Source: Candidatus Thiodiazotropha sp. CDECU1 (lineage in GTDB: Bacteria > Pseudomonadota > Gammaproteobacteria > Chromatiales > Chromatiaceae). Taken from it: a stretch of 64,000 bases of DNA. Position numbers and translations under genes: made by a program. Location: the NCBI RefSeq assembly GCF_963455295.1, contig NZ_OY734020.1, forward strand, positions 1,178,001-1,242,000, written 5' to 3'. Of this stretch, positions 1 through 7,874 are shown in pieces. Each line of letters opens with the position of its first letter. Positions within the stretch are counted from its first letter, which is position 1. The notes under the pieces were generated by a model that saw only the letters and a program-made list of their open reading frames with translations, was not told where the DNA came from and did not search any database.

Positions 1-30
1 GCTAAAGATCGATCTACTAGAGTAGTAAGT

Positions 31-354
31 ATGGGTATTACGATTACAGAAGCGGCAGCCACCAGAGTTCAGGCCTTTCTCGCCAATCGGGGTAAAGGGC
101 TGGGCATTCGACTGAGTGTGCGTACCTCGGGCTGTTCCGGCATGGCCTATGAGATGGAGTTCGTGGATGAAGTTAAGGATGACGATCAGGTTTTTGAAGA
201 CCGGGGTGTTCAGGTTGTGATCGACCCCAAGAGCCTCGTCTATCTGGACGGTACGGAAGTCGACTATGCCCGCGAAGGTCTCAACGAGGGATTTAAGTTC
301 AGTAACCCAAACGCCAAGAGCGAGTGCGGGTGTGGCGAAAGTTTTAACGTCTGA
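31..354 (+). CDS. iscA: Iron-sulfur cluster assembly protein IscA
   Basis: A-type carrier that accepts or delivers Fe-S clusters or iron in the cytoplasmic Isc pathway. The 107-residue product matches the usual family length and has the three conserved cysteines: Cys35 in SGCSGMAY and Cys99/Cys101 in the C-terminal SECGCGESF motif. It is followed by hscB, hscA, fdx and iscX in the standard isc order, so iscU probably lies just left of the window. The 30 bases before it are too few to assign to that gene. The ATG has only a weak purine stretch upstream. A strong intrinsic terminator follows the stop codon, so iscA is likely the end of the main upstream transcript. Assignment is firm from the motif set and the neighbourhood; ErpA is less likely because of the operon. 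Confidence 0.97.
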   Translation: MGITITEAAATRVQAFLANRGKGLGIRLSVRTSGCSGMAYEMEFVDEVKDDDQVFEDRGVQVVIDPKSLVYLDGTEVDYAREGLNEGFKFSNPNAKSECGCGESFNV

Positions 355-379
355 TGATGAATTGCAAAGGGGTGTAAAG

Positions 380-406
380 CGGCTGCCTTAAGGCAGCCGT
401 TTTTTT
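380..406 (+). terminator. Intrinsic terminator between iscA and hscB
   Basis: A perfect 8-bp GC-rich stem (CGGCTGCC / GGCAGCCG) with a TTAA loop is followed directly by seven T. It sits 25 bases after the iscA stop, and its T-tract ends four bases before the hscB ATG. It should separate iscA transcripts from hscBA-fdx-iscX, or act as a partial terminator. Confidence 0.85.
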
Positions 407-410
407 CGAT

Positions 411-959
411 ATGCTGGATTATTCGAAAAACTACTTTGATCTTTTTGGTTTGCCAATGAGCTATATAGTCGATGGCAACGCTCTTTCTGAACGCTATCGG
501 GAGTTACAAAGGGTGGTCCATCCTGACCGCTTTGCCAACGCAACCGAACAGGAGCGCAGGATCTCAGTACAGAGTGCCGCACTCGTCAATGAGGCGTTTG
601 AAACACTTAAGGATCCGATAGCCCGGGCCAGTTATCTGCTATTGCTACACGGTATCGAGATGGATACTCTGAATGAATCCACTCAGGATATGACCTTCCT
701 GATGCAGCAGATGGAGTTGAGGGAGGAACTGGAGGATATCCGAGGTCAGGCCGATCCCTACCAGGCAATTGCCAATCTGCGTGGGCGGATCAACAAACAG
801 ATCAACGGTCTGGTGGCTCAGTTGGCTGTCTACTTTGAGACGCCAACTGAAGACCAGCTGCAAGGCGCTCGTGAGATCCTACGAAAAATGCGTTTTTTAC
901 AGAAGCTGCACACCGAGGCTGAGAGTGTTGAAGCCGATTTGGAAGATGAGTTGAATTGA
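411..959 (+). CDS. hscB: Fe-S cluster co-chaperone HscB
   Basis: J-type co-chaperone that brings IscU to HscA and stimulates its ATPase during cluster transfer. The N-terminal J domain carries the diagnostic His37-Pro38-Asp39 (VVHPDRFA), and the C-terminal half has the HscB oligomerisation/IscU-binding helical region. The length of 182 residues is close to the 170-175 usual in the family. The start is the only in-frame ATG after an upstream stop at 375, yet no Shine-Dalgarno sequence is visible: the preceding bases are the U-tract of a terminator. It lies 23 bases before hscA, so the two are cotranscribed. How translation begins here is unclear; an internal promoter placing the ATG near the 5' end is one possibility. 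Confidence 0.95.
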   Translation: MLDYSKNYFDLFGLPMSYIVDGNALSERYRELQRVVHPDRFANATEQERRISVQSAALVNEAFETLKDPIARASYLLLLHGIEMDTLNESTQDMTFLMQQMELREELEDIRGQADPYQAIANLRGRINKQINGLVAQLAVYFETPTEDQLQGAREILRKMRFLQKLHTEAESVEADLEDELN

Positions 960-982
960 CTTGTCAGATGGATAAAAGATAG

Positions 983-2854
983 ATGGCACTGTTACAGATA
1001 ACAGAACCGGGCCAAGCACAGGCACCCCATCAACATCGATTGGCGGCAGGAATCGACCTGGGCACCACCAATTCCCTGGTGGCCACTGTTCGCAGTGGCG
1101 ATGCCAATACCTTGCCGGATAATGAGGGGCGGCATCTGTTGCCATCCGTGGTGAGGTATCAAAAGGACTCCATACAGGTGGGCTATGCTGCGAAACAGGC
1201 CGAGACGGACGACCCGCTGAATACGATCTCGTCTGCCAAAAGGCTGATCGGACGCGGGGTGGATGAGATCAAGACCCTGGGGAGCAGGCTTCCCTATCGT
1301 TTCATACAGGAGCATACGAGCGTACCACGTATCGAAACTGTGGCGGGGCAGGTCAGCCCGGTTGAGGTGTCGGCGGAGATACTCAAGGTGTTGGCGAAAC
1401 GGGCTGAAGCTACCCTTGGTGGCGAACTGAGTGGGGTGGTGATCACCGTACCTGCTTATTTCGATGAGGCCCAGCGCCAGGCGACTAAAGATGCCGCAAA
1501 AATAGCTGGAATACATGTATTGCGTCTGCTGAATGAGCCCACGGCGGCTGCAGTGGCCTATGGCCTGGACAAAGGTGCGGAAGGTGTTCATGCCATCTAT
1601 GACCTGGGTGGTGGTACCTTTGATATCTCCATCCTGAGATTGAACAAGGGCGTCTTCGAAGTTATGGCAACCGGTGGTGATTCAGCACTTGGCGGCGACG
1701 ATTTCGATCGGGTTATTGCCGAGTGGATCATGCAGCAGGCGGGGATTGATCATGATGCCGATCATGCCCAGATGAAGCGCCTGATGTTGGCCGGCTGCAC
1801 AGCCAAGGAGGTGCTCACTGATGCCGAAGAGGCCCAGGTAACTGTTGAACTGGACAGTGGCGAGCATTGGCAGGGAAAACTTCATAGATCGAAGTTCAAT
1901 GAACTGATCGATCCACTGATCAAAAAGACCCTGATGGCTTGTCGCAGGGCGATGCGGGATGCTGGGATTGACGCGGCTGAGGTGCAAGAGGTGGTGATGG
2001 TAGGTGGATCGACCCGGGTGCCCAGGGTGCGTGAAAGTGTAGGTGAGCTATTCGCTACTCAACCCCTGGTGGAGATCGATCCCGACCGGGTGGTCGCTGT
2101 TGGTGCCGCGATTCAGGCCGATATTCTGGCCGGCAACAAGCCGGATGATGAGATGCTGCTGCTGGATGTCATCCCGCTCTCTCTCGGTATAGAGACCATG
2201 GGTGGTTTGACTGAGAAGTTGATCGGCCGAAATACCACCATACCGGTGGCAAGGGCCCAGGAGTTCACCACCTTCAAGGATGGCCAGACCGCGATGGCGA
2301 TCCATGTTGTGCAGGGGGAGCGGGAGTTGGTCACCGATTGCCGTTCACTGGCTCGCTTTGAATTGCGCGGTATACCGCCAATGGTGGCTGGCGCGGCACG
2401 GATTCGTGTTACATTTGCTGTCGATGCGGATGGCCTGTTGAACGTCAGCGCAGTGGAACAGAGCAGTGCAGTGCAGGCCAGTATAGAGGTCAAGCCATCA
2501 TACGGATTGACCGACAGTGAGATCGAAACCATGCTGCGTGACTCGATCGAACATGCTGGTGAAGATAAGCAGCTGCGAAGTCTTCGTGAGCAGCAGGTTG
2601 AGGCGGATAGGACGATTGAGGCATTGGAGGCGGCCTTGGCCGAGGATGGCGACCGGCTACTCAACTCTGATGAACGCCAACAGGTGGAACAGGCACTTGG
2701 GGCATTGAAATCGGTGGCACGAGCGGATCAACAAAAGGTTATCAAAGAGGCCATGGAGCAGCTCGAAAGTGCCTGTGGATTTTATGTAGAACGACGCATG
2801 AATCAGAGTATTCAACAGGCCATGTCAGGGCACAAGGTCGATGAATTCGAATAG
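983..2854 (+). CDS. hscA: Hsp70-family Fe-S chaperone HscA
   Basis: ATP-dependent Hsp70 homologue that binds the LPPVK loop of IscU and promotes release of the cluster to apo-targets. The 623-residue product has the Hsp70 phosphate-1 motif GIDLGTTNS near residue 24, the phosphate-2 motif [12 protein letters not shown] near residue 207, and the [10 protein letters not shown] motif, followed by the beta substrate domain and a helical lid. The length matches HscA (about 616-620) rather than DnaK (about 640), and the long acidic DnaK tail is missing. It follows hscB and is followed eight bases later by fdx. The function is secure from context plus motifs. Confidence 0.97.
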   Translation: MALLQITEPGQAQAPHQHRLAAGIDLGTTNSLVATVRSGDANTLPDNEGRHLLPSVVRYQKDSIQVGYAAKQAETDDPLNTISSAKRLIGRGVDEIKTLGSRLPYRFIQEHTSVPRIETVAGQVSPVEVSAEILKVLAKRAEATLGGELSGVVITVPAYFDEAQRQATKDAAKIAGIHVLRLLNEPTAAAVAYGLDKGAEGVHAIYDLGGGTFDISILRLNKGVFEVMATGGDSALGGDDFDRVIAEWIMQQAGIDHDADHAQMKRLMLAGCTAKEVLTDAEEAQVTVELDSGEHWQGKLHRSKFNELIDPLIKKTLMACRRAMRDAGIDAAEVQEVVMVGGSTRVPRVRESVGELFATQPLVEIDPDRVVAVGAAIQADILAGNKPDDEMLLLDVIPLSLGIETMGGLTEKLIGRNTTIPVARAQEFTTFKDGQTAMAIHVVQGERELVTDCRSLARFELRGIPPMVAGAARIRVTFAVDADGLLNVSAVEQSSAVQASIEVKPSYGLTDSEIETMLRDSIEHAGEDKQLRSLREQQVEADRTIEALEAALAEDGDRLLNSDERQQVEQALGALKSVARADQQKVIKEAMEQLESACGFYVERRMNQSIQQAMSGHKVDEFE

Positions 2855-2862
2855 GTGGTAGT

Positions 2863-3201
2863 ATGACGCGTATTATATTTTTACCCCATGAAGAGATCTG
2901 CCCGGAAGGCATGGTCATAGACGCGGAACCGGGTACCACCATTTGCGATGCAGCACTGCAGAACGGCATCGAGATAGAGCATGCCTGTGAGAAGTCCTGC
3001 GCCTGTACCACTTGCCATGTGATCATTCGCGAGGGATTCGATTCCCTGGATGAGGCGGAAGAGACGGAGGAAGATATGCTGGATAAGGCCTGGGGACTCG
3101 AACCGGAATCCCGTCTCAGTTGTCAGGCGGTGGTCGGTGATGAAGATATGGTGATCGAGATACCCAAATACACCATCAATATGGTGGCGGAAAATCATTG
3201 A
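2863..3201 (+). CDS. fdx: ISC-system [2Fe-2S] ferredoxin
   Basis: Adrenodoxin-type [2Fe-2S] ferredoxin supplying electrons to the Isc machinery. The cluster ligands are visible as the CX5CX2C pattern in HACEKSCACTTCH, plus the fourth cysteine in RLSCQAVV. There is an additional non-ligand cysteine inside the loop. The length of 112 residues is normal. The start has a good GGTGG ribosome site. It is packed between hscA and iscX, as in other gammaproteobacterial isc operons. Confidence 0.97.
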   Translation: MTRIIFLPHEEICPEGMVIDAEPGTTICDAALQNGIEIEHACEKSCACTTCHVIIREGFDSLDEAEETEEDMLDKAWGLEPESRLSCQAVVGDEDMVIEIPKYTINMVAENH

Positions 3202-3216
3202 GCAGAGGAGGGAGTC

Positions 3217-3417
3217 ATGGGTTTGAAGTGGACCGATAGTCTGGATATCGCCATAGAGCTGGATGAGAAGCACCCTGATATTGATCCGAGCTATCTGAAT
3301 TTCGTCGATCTACGCGACTGGGTTATCGCCCTGGATGATTTTGATGACGATCCTCACCATTCGGGTGAAAAGATACTTGAAGCCATTCAGGCAGCATGGA
3401 TCGAAGAGCGTGAATGA
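3217..3417 (+). CDS. iscX: Fe-S assembly protein IscX
   Basis: Small acidic partner of IscS that binds iron and modulates cysteine desulfurase activity. It is 66 residues long with the family features GLKWTDSLDIAIEL at the start, YLNFVDLRDWV in the middle and a terminal AIQAAWIEER helix. A strong AGGAGGGAG ribosome site lies seven bases upstream. It is the last gene of the isc cluster; no convincing hairpin terminator is visible in the 100 bases to the next, convergent gene. Confidence 0.97.
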   Translation: MGLKWTDSLDIAIELDEKHPDIDPSYLNFVDLRDWVIALDDFDDDPHHSGEKILEAIQAAWIEERE

Positions 3418-3517
3418 GTGCGAATCCCTTCGGCAGCGCGCTTATGTGGGACCTGCAGTCAACGCCCGTCTGATTCAAGCTTAGAGCGCTGTTCCTGTCG
3501 TTTGAGTTTGAAGAGTC

Positions 3518-4729
3518 TTAAACCCTGTTACGCTTGATGAGCCCCATTCCGGTGACCCCTATCATTAAGAGCAGCAGGGTTCCAGGTTCCGGGACGTTGA
3601 AGTTTTCCCGGTTGATGAGATTCAATGTACCCTGTGGTGCAAATTCGTTGTAAGCCAGCGTTACAGATGTCTCAATCCAACTGCCATCTAAAAGATACCC
3701 CGTCAGAAGGTCGTTGTTGAGTTCCAGATCCCAGCCGTAGACATCAACAACTGCATTATTAAATATGCCAAAGCCGTTGCCGCTGTTGTTGTATCCAAAC
3801 AGCCCGCCGGTTATATCGAAATGACCAAAACCGGTGAGATGCAATAACCATCCATCATCAATCAGTCCGGCGCCTGCATCGAAGTAACCCCCTGATATGG
3901 TCGAATTGGTATTGCCGCTGTCATGGCTATAGCGAGTGGTTATTGCATTACCACCATACATGCCCCCGTCACCACCAAGAAGGCCGCCGCCTGATATATC
4001 GAGATTTAGCCCCTGTTGAGAAGTGACAGCGTCCCCTCCTGTTACGCCGCTTCCTCCAATGATTGTGCCGCCTGATATAGTGCCGGAAATAGTGCCGAAA
4101 GTTGTAACGCCATGACCACCAAGATTGATGCCGTTCCCTCCTTGGATGGTACCACCGGATATATCCAAACCAACGACTTCGATCCAACCGTCGATCCCGT
4201 TGCCACCAGATTGTCCACCCTCTCCACCAATAACCTCGCCGCCCTGTATAGAGGCGATTTGTGCGCCGGATGATGTGTTATCTATGCCATTGCCACCATT
4301 CGTAGCGTTGTCTGCGCCGATGAGTCGGGCATTGTCAGCAACCTCTACCCGTCTCGCACCGGAAACGGCACCTTGGCCATGACCGCTTGCCCTTTCACCC
4401 TGGCCAAGGATCTGTGTATTGTCATTGGCTATGACAGCATCTTCCTCGTTACTCCATGCCTGATAGTCGATACCTCCAATTACAGAGGCATTCCCGGTTA
4501 GCGTGATTGTCGATGCGCCCCCGGAACTGCTGTAGATTGCAGTTTGGGTTGCTGGGGTGATAATGGCACCCCCTTGGGTGATATGAAGATCGGAACCATT
4601 CTCTAAACGTACGTCTTCAAAAATTGAACTGTTGATTAGGTGGGTATTGCTATCGCTAAAAATAACTGTTGCGTGGGTTTGGGCTGATAGTGATCCAAGA
4701 AATGCAATAGCAAGCCATTTGAGTTTCAT
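3518..4729 (-). CDS. PEP-CTERM sorting-signal protein
   Basis: Exported protein of 403 residues with a signal peptide (MKLKWLAIAFLGSLSAQTHA) and a classical C-terminal PEP-CTERM sorting signal: VPEPGT, then a hydrophobic helix, then the basic end KRNRV. Such tails are cut by exosortase/EpsH-type enzymes and usually belong to surface or biofilm-matrix proteins. The mature part is rich in Gly, Asn, Ser and Thr, with repeated GG-x-G-x-x-GG segments that suggest a parallel beta-helix or solenoid. No exosortase gene is in the window. It lies downstream of, and in the same orientation as, the Pds kinase gene but is separated by 240 bases with its own candidate promoter. The specific function is unknown. 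Confidence 0.85.
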   Translation of the reverse strand: MKLKWLAIAFLGSLSAQTHATVIFSDSNTHLINSSIFEDVRLENGSDLHITQGGAIITPATQTAIYSSSGGASTITLTGNASVIGGIDYQAWSNEEDAVIANDNTQILGQGERASGHGQGAVSGARRVEVADNARLIGADNATNGGNGIDNTSSGAQIASIQGGEVIGGEGGQSGGNGIDGWIEVVGLDISGGTIQGGNGINLGGHGVTTFGTISGTISGGTIIGGSGVTGGDAVTSQQGLNLDISGGGLLGGDGGMYGGNAITTRYSHDSGNTNSTISGGYFDAGAGLIDDGWLLHLTGFGHFDITGGLFGYNNSGNGFGIFNNAVVDVYGWDLELNNDLLTGYLLDGSWIETSVTLAYNEFAPQGTLNLINRENFNVPEPGTLLLLMIGVTGMGLIKRNRV

Positions 4730-4751
4730 CCGAACTGCTCCTTAAATACGT

Positions 4752-4767
4752 TCAGACTGGAGTCTGA
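4752..4767. repeat. 16-bp dyad in the leader of the PEP-CTERM gene
   Basis: The arms TCAGACT and AGTCTGA flank a GG centre, giving a seven-base-pair inverted repeat 23 bases upstream of the PEP-CTERM start. It lies between that start and the candidate promoter. It could be an operator or a small RNA hairpin; no function is assigned. Confidence 0.5.
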
Positions 4768-4815
4768 TCCGTTCAATACCATTGTAATGTTTTTGTGGAA
4801 AAATCATTTAATTCA

Positions 4816-4831
4816 TACAATATTTATGCCA
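4816..4831 (-). promoter_or_regulatory. Candidate sigma-54 promoter for the PEP-CTERM gene
   Basis: Read on the minus strand the sequence TGGCATAAATATTGTA has the -24 GG and a -12 GT separated by exactly ten bases, against the consensus TGGCAC-N5-TTGC. The one key departure is GT instead of GC at -12. It lies about 85 bases upstream of the start. RpoN with PrsK/PrsR is known to drive PEP-CTERM genes in other bacteria, which makes the match plausible but unproven. Confidence 0.4.
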
Positions 4832-4971
4832 CAGCTCAGTAACAATTTAATATCAGTGGTTTAGAATAATTGATGAAATCAGTTGGTTTTTTTTGTGTAA
4901 GATTATCCGACAGTTTCTCACCTGATCTCTCGTTTTACAGACCGCGGCCGGTAACTAGTCACTGGTGAAGG

Positions 4972-7038
4972 CTAGGTTGTATACGGAAGGACAAGGGTAA
5001 AACAAACACCATTAGATTCATTTCTAATCCGCACCTCTCCAAGATGGAATTCGGCTATCAGACGAACCAAATAGAGTCCAATACCGAGGTGTATTTGGTT
5101 GTCGTCGTCTTTCCTTCTCGATTTCATGCTGTGAAATAGCATTGGAATATCATTTTCAGGTATCTGTGGGCCTTGATTCCTGACCCCGATCTTGAGCAGC
5201 TTGCTGTGCTTCGCATCCATTGAAATTGTTATCGGGGTGTTCGGTTGGTGAAAGTCGACAGCATTACTGATCAGTTTGTCCAGGGCTTGGTTGATGAGGT
5301 CGGGAGAGATATGGATCCAAACCGATTTGGCCTCCAGGCGACATTCGAAATCGACATGCGGATAGGTAATGGCGTAACCGTCACACAAGGACTTGCAAAA
5401 TGCAGCGGCATCGACATTTTCTTTCTCACTGTTCTGTAGTGATTGTTCAAGCCGAGTGGCCTCGCGAATGCGCGTGAGAATTAAATTGAGTCTTCTTGTG
5501 CCATCGAGTGCTCTTCTGATATAGGTTGATTGCTGCTTGGAATCGCTATCTACCAGGATGTTCTCCAATGAGGTCTGTACCATTGTCAATGGTGTACGGA
5601 ATTCATGCGTGAGTCTCGAGGCCATGGACTCAAGATAACCGGTATATTCGATAGAACGTTTCAGTACCGCACCGAAGCTCCGATCAAGTTCTCCCAATTC
5701 GTCTTTATCCTTCCCCGCCTGCACCTCTTCGATGATTCTGCCGTCAGGGCTGACCACCCGGTTATATTTAATACTGAGCTGAGTGATGCGACGGGTCAGT
5801 GACGAGGCGAACAGGAGTAGTGTGCCTCCTGTAATGATGAACAGCATCAGACTTATGAGGAAAAGTCGTTCAAGGGCACTTTGTTGTAACAGTAGTATCT
5901 CTTGTGTACTCTGCTCAACAACCACTGAACCTACTATGTTATCTTCAATCTTAATCGGCTGAGCTGCTGATATAATCATTCTCTTGGAATCGGTTATTCT
6001 ATATCGATAGATCGCTCCTTTGCCCGAGAGTGATCGACGAACTTCAGGCCCGTCCAATTGTCCCATGTCATTCCTGGCGTCTCTCCCTGCCTCCTCTGGT
6101 GAAGGTGTTAATAGTGATATGAAACGACTTAGCAGGGTGTGGTTCGGTTTAACGAAGGGTTGGATCGACCCGTGCCGCCCTATAACCTGACGCTGCCTGT
6201 TTAGAATCGTATATCGATGTCTTTGCTCATCGAGACCATATAAAAGTCTGTCAACCTGCATATTGGGCATGACGAGTCGAGATAGAGTGCGATTACTGTT
6301 CCAGCCTGAAGTTGAGGCAATTCCTACCGGTTTCGCTTGCAACATGTCGATATCGACTGCTGCCAGGGAGAGTTGTCCGGCAGTCAGTGAGCGGGGTATT
6401 TGCAGTTCTACCCGGTAACCATGCGCAGTCTCTTGCCACTCCCCCTGAATAGCTGTCTGTTGACGATTGCTTTCATGCTCGACCACATTTATCCAACCTG
6501 GTGCAGGGGTGCCGAGTCGATATTTTCTGCTTTTACCGGATGGGCCAGGGAGAGCCAATATTAAATGATCTCCATCACTCAAGATGCGTTCAGATTGTGG
6601 ATAGACCAGGATCTGATCCTCGACCTCGATCAATAGATAGATAGAGTCCCCGTGAAATCCTGCAAGCCAATCGAGTGTGATTGCATCGGGATCTGTTGCA
6701 TTGGCCTTGAATTGGCGGGATTGAGGTTTCAGTTTGAGCCACTCTTCAGCATAGCCATCGATATCTGGGGGGCTGGTAAGTGGGTGGACATACAGGGTTG
6801 GGTTTTGAGTTGTCTCATCAGCAGTCGGAACATCCAATGAGCTGATGTTCGTGGCAAGCATATTGGCTACTATATCAGCCCTATTAAGCAGTAGGGTCTC
6901 CTGCGCCTGACGCAGCGATGCCTCCATCTCTGATAGATATTGATAGCCTGCCCAAGGAATCAGAATCAGGCTGAATGACGCAAGTAACAGTTTAAAACGC
7001 AGTGTCTGGGTGAAATGCAGTTTCGTCTTATCAGGCAT
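4972..7038 (-). CDS. pdsS: Dedicated sortase system histidine kinase PdsS
   Basis: Membrane sensor kinase of the proteobacterial dedicated sortase system. The 688-residue product has a transmembrane helix at about residues 14-34 and a long periplasmic sensor region with carbohydrate-binding-like beta content (VHPLTSPPDIDGYAEEW, resembling CBM9-type folds). A second helix follows at about 390-415, then a HAMP-like linker, a HisKA domain with the phospho-acceptor in LTHEFRTPLTM and a HATPase with an N box (LDKLISNAVD) and G box (LGIGLYLV). It follows pdsR with a 90-base gap. The signal sensed is unknown. The family call rests on overall architecture and on the full set of Pds neighbours within 10 kb. 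Confidence 0.88.
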   Translation of the reverse strand: MPDKTKLHFTQTLRFKLLLASFSLILIPWAGYQYLSEMEASLRQAQETLLLNRADIVANMLATNISSLDVPTADETTQNPTLYVHPLTSPPDIDGYAEEWLKLKPQSRQFKANATDPDAITLDWLAGFHGDSIYLLIEVEDQILVYPQSERILSDGDHLILALPGPSGKSRKYRLGTPAPGWINVVEHESNRQQTAIQGEWQETAHGYRVELQIPRSLTAGQLSLAAVDIDMLQAKPVGIASTSGWNSNRTLSRLVMPNMQVDRLLYGLDEQRHRYTILNRQRQVIGRHGSIQPFVKPNHTLLSRFISLLTPSPEEAGRDARNDMGQLDGPEVRRSLSGKGAIYRYRITDSKRMIISAAQPIKIEDNIVGSVVVEQSTQEILLLQQSALERLFLISLMLFIITGGTLLLFASSLTRRITQLSIKYNRVVSPDGRIIEEVQAGKDKDELGELDRSFGAVLKRSIEYTGYLESMASRLTHEFRTPLTMVQTSLENILVDSDSKQQSTYIRRALDGTRRLNLILTRIREATRLEQSLQNSEKENVDAAAFCKSLCDGYAITYPHVDFECRLEAKSVWIHISPDLINQALDKLISNAVDFHQPNTPITISMDAKHSKLLKIGVRNQGPQIPENDIPMLFHSMKSRRKDDDNQIHLGIGLYLVRLIAEFHLGEVRIRNESNGVCFTLVLPYTT

Positions 7039-7128
7039 TAGGCTACTGTTTTCATGTCACGATTGGCCAGGCTATATTTCTTTTACGGTGGTTTCCAATT
7101 CGTTATTGGCAATGATCGGGTGCTGGTG

Positions 7129-7830
7129 TTAAAGCGTCCAGCGGTAACCAGCGCCATAGACCGATTCAATATGGCTGAATTCGCCGTCTAGTTGTAGGAA
7201 TTTCTTCCGCATACGTTTGATGTGGGTAGTGATACTGGCGCTATCCACATAGATATGTGCCTCCTCCATTAGTTGGTCCCGGCTTCTAACATGACCTGGG
7301 TGACGGACCAGGGCATACAGCATCCAGAACTCGGTGACAGTGAGGTTGACCGGGCTCTGTTTCCAGTGGGTCGTGAGCCGGTCAAGGTCAAGCTGAAGAT
7401 CCCCCCTAATCAGTTGCGATTCATTCGGTTGGTCCTGTTGCATGGCATCGACACGGCGAAACAGTGCGCCTATTCGTGCTATCAGGTGGGGCAGGCTGAT
7501 CTCTTTTGTGAGATAGTCATCGGCACCTAGTCGCAAGCCCGAGACGCTGTCAAAGTCACTGTCCCTGGCGGTCAGAAATATGATTGGCAGGGTGTTGGAA
7601 CGATTACGTAGTTCACGGCATAGCTCGAAGCCGCCATCAATATCATCGACCAGGCCGATATCGAGAATTACCAAGTCTGGCAGGCGTTTGTTGAAGGCTG
7701 TAAGTGCTTGCTGCCGTGTGGCATAGCCAGTTGCCGAATAACCCTGCCGGTTCAGGTAGTCGATATAGTTGTCCCGAATCACCCTTTCATCTTCAATGAT
7801 GGCAATCTGTTTTCTGGCCACGTTGATCAA
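7129..7830 (-). CDS. pdsR: Dedicated sortase system response regulator PdsR
   Basis: OmpR/PhoB-type DNA-binding response regulator paired with PdsS. The receiver domain occupies residues 8-125, with acidic pocket Glu13/Asp14, phospho-acceptor Asp57 in LVILDIGL and the conserved Lys in the KEISLPHL segment. The C-terminal winged helix (about 140-233) ends in the typical ESVYGAGYRW motif. The 233-residue length is normal. The start is a TTG preceded by AGAGGTT; a GTG nine bases further in is an alternative. It lies 44 bases after the GGDEF/EAL gene, so it may be cotranscribed with it. It is expected to control the divergent pdsO-substrate-sortase genes. Confidence 0.88.
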   Translation of the reverse strand: MINVARKQIAIIEDERVIRDNYIDYLNRQGYSATGYATRQQALTAFNKRLPDLVILDIGLVDDIDGGFELCRELRNRSNTLPIIFLTARDSDFDSVSGLRLGADDYLTKEISLPHLIARIGALFRRVDAMQQDQPNESQLIRGDLQLDLDRLTTHWKQSPVNLTVTEFWMLYALVRHPGHVRSRDQLMEEAHIYVDSASITTHIKRMRKKFLQLDGEFSHIESVYGAGYRWTL

Positions 7831-7874
7831 TCAACCTCTAGATTAAGTTCTCGATAAGGGAATTACCAACGTTA

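Noticed and set aside
992-1591. 199-codon minus-strand frame opposite hscA
   Set aside because: Lies wholly antisense to a secure gene, with no ribosome site or motif; a coding shadow.
2113-2664. 183-codon minus-strand Ser-rich frame opposite hscA
   Set aside because: Composition is that of an antisense shadow of hscA.
3434-3490. CAGCGC / GCGCTG pair after iscX as a terminator
   Set aside because: Arms of six bases with a loop over 45 bases and no T-tract.
3969-4187. Arg/Trp-rich frame inside the PEP-CTERM gene
   Set aside because: Results from reading Gly-rich codons in another frame; the main frame has both signal peptide and sorting signal.
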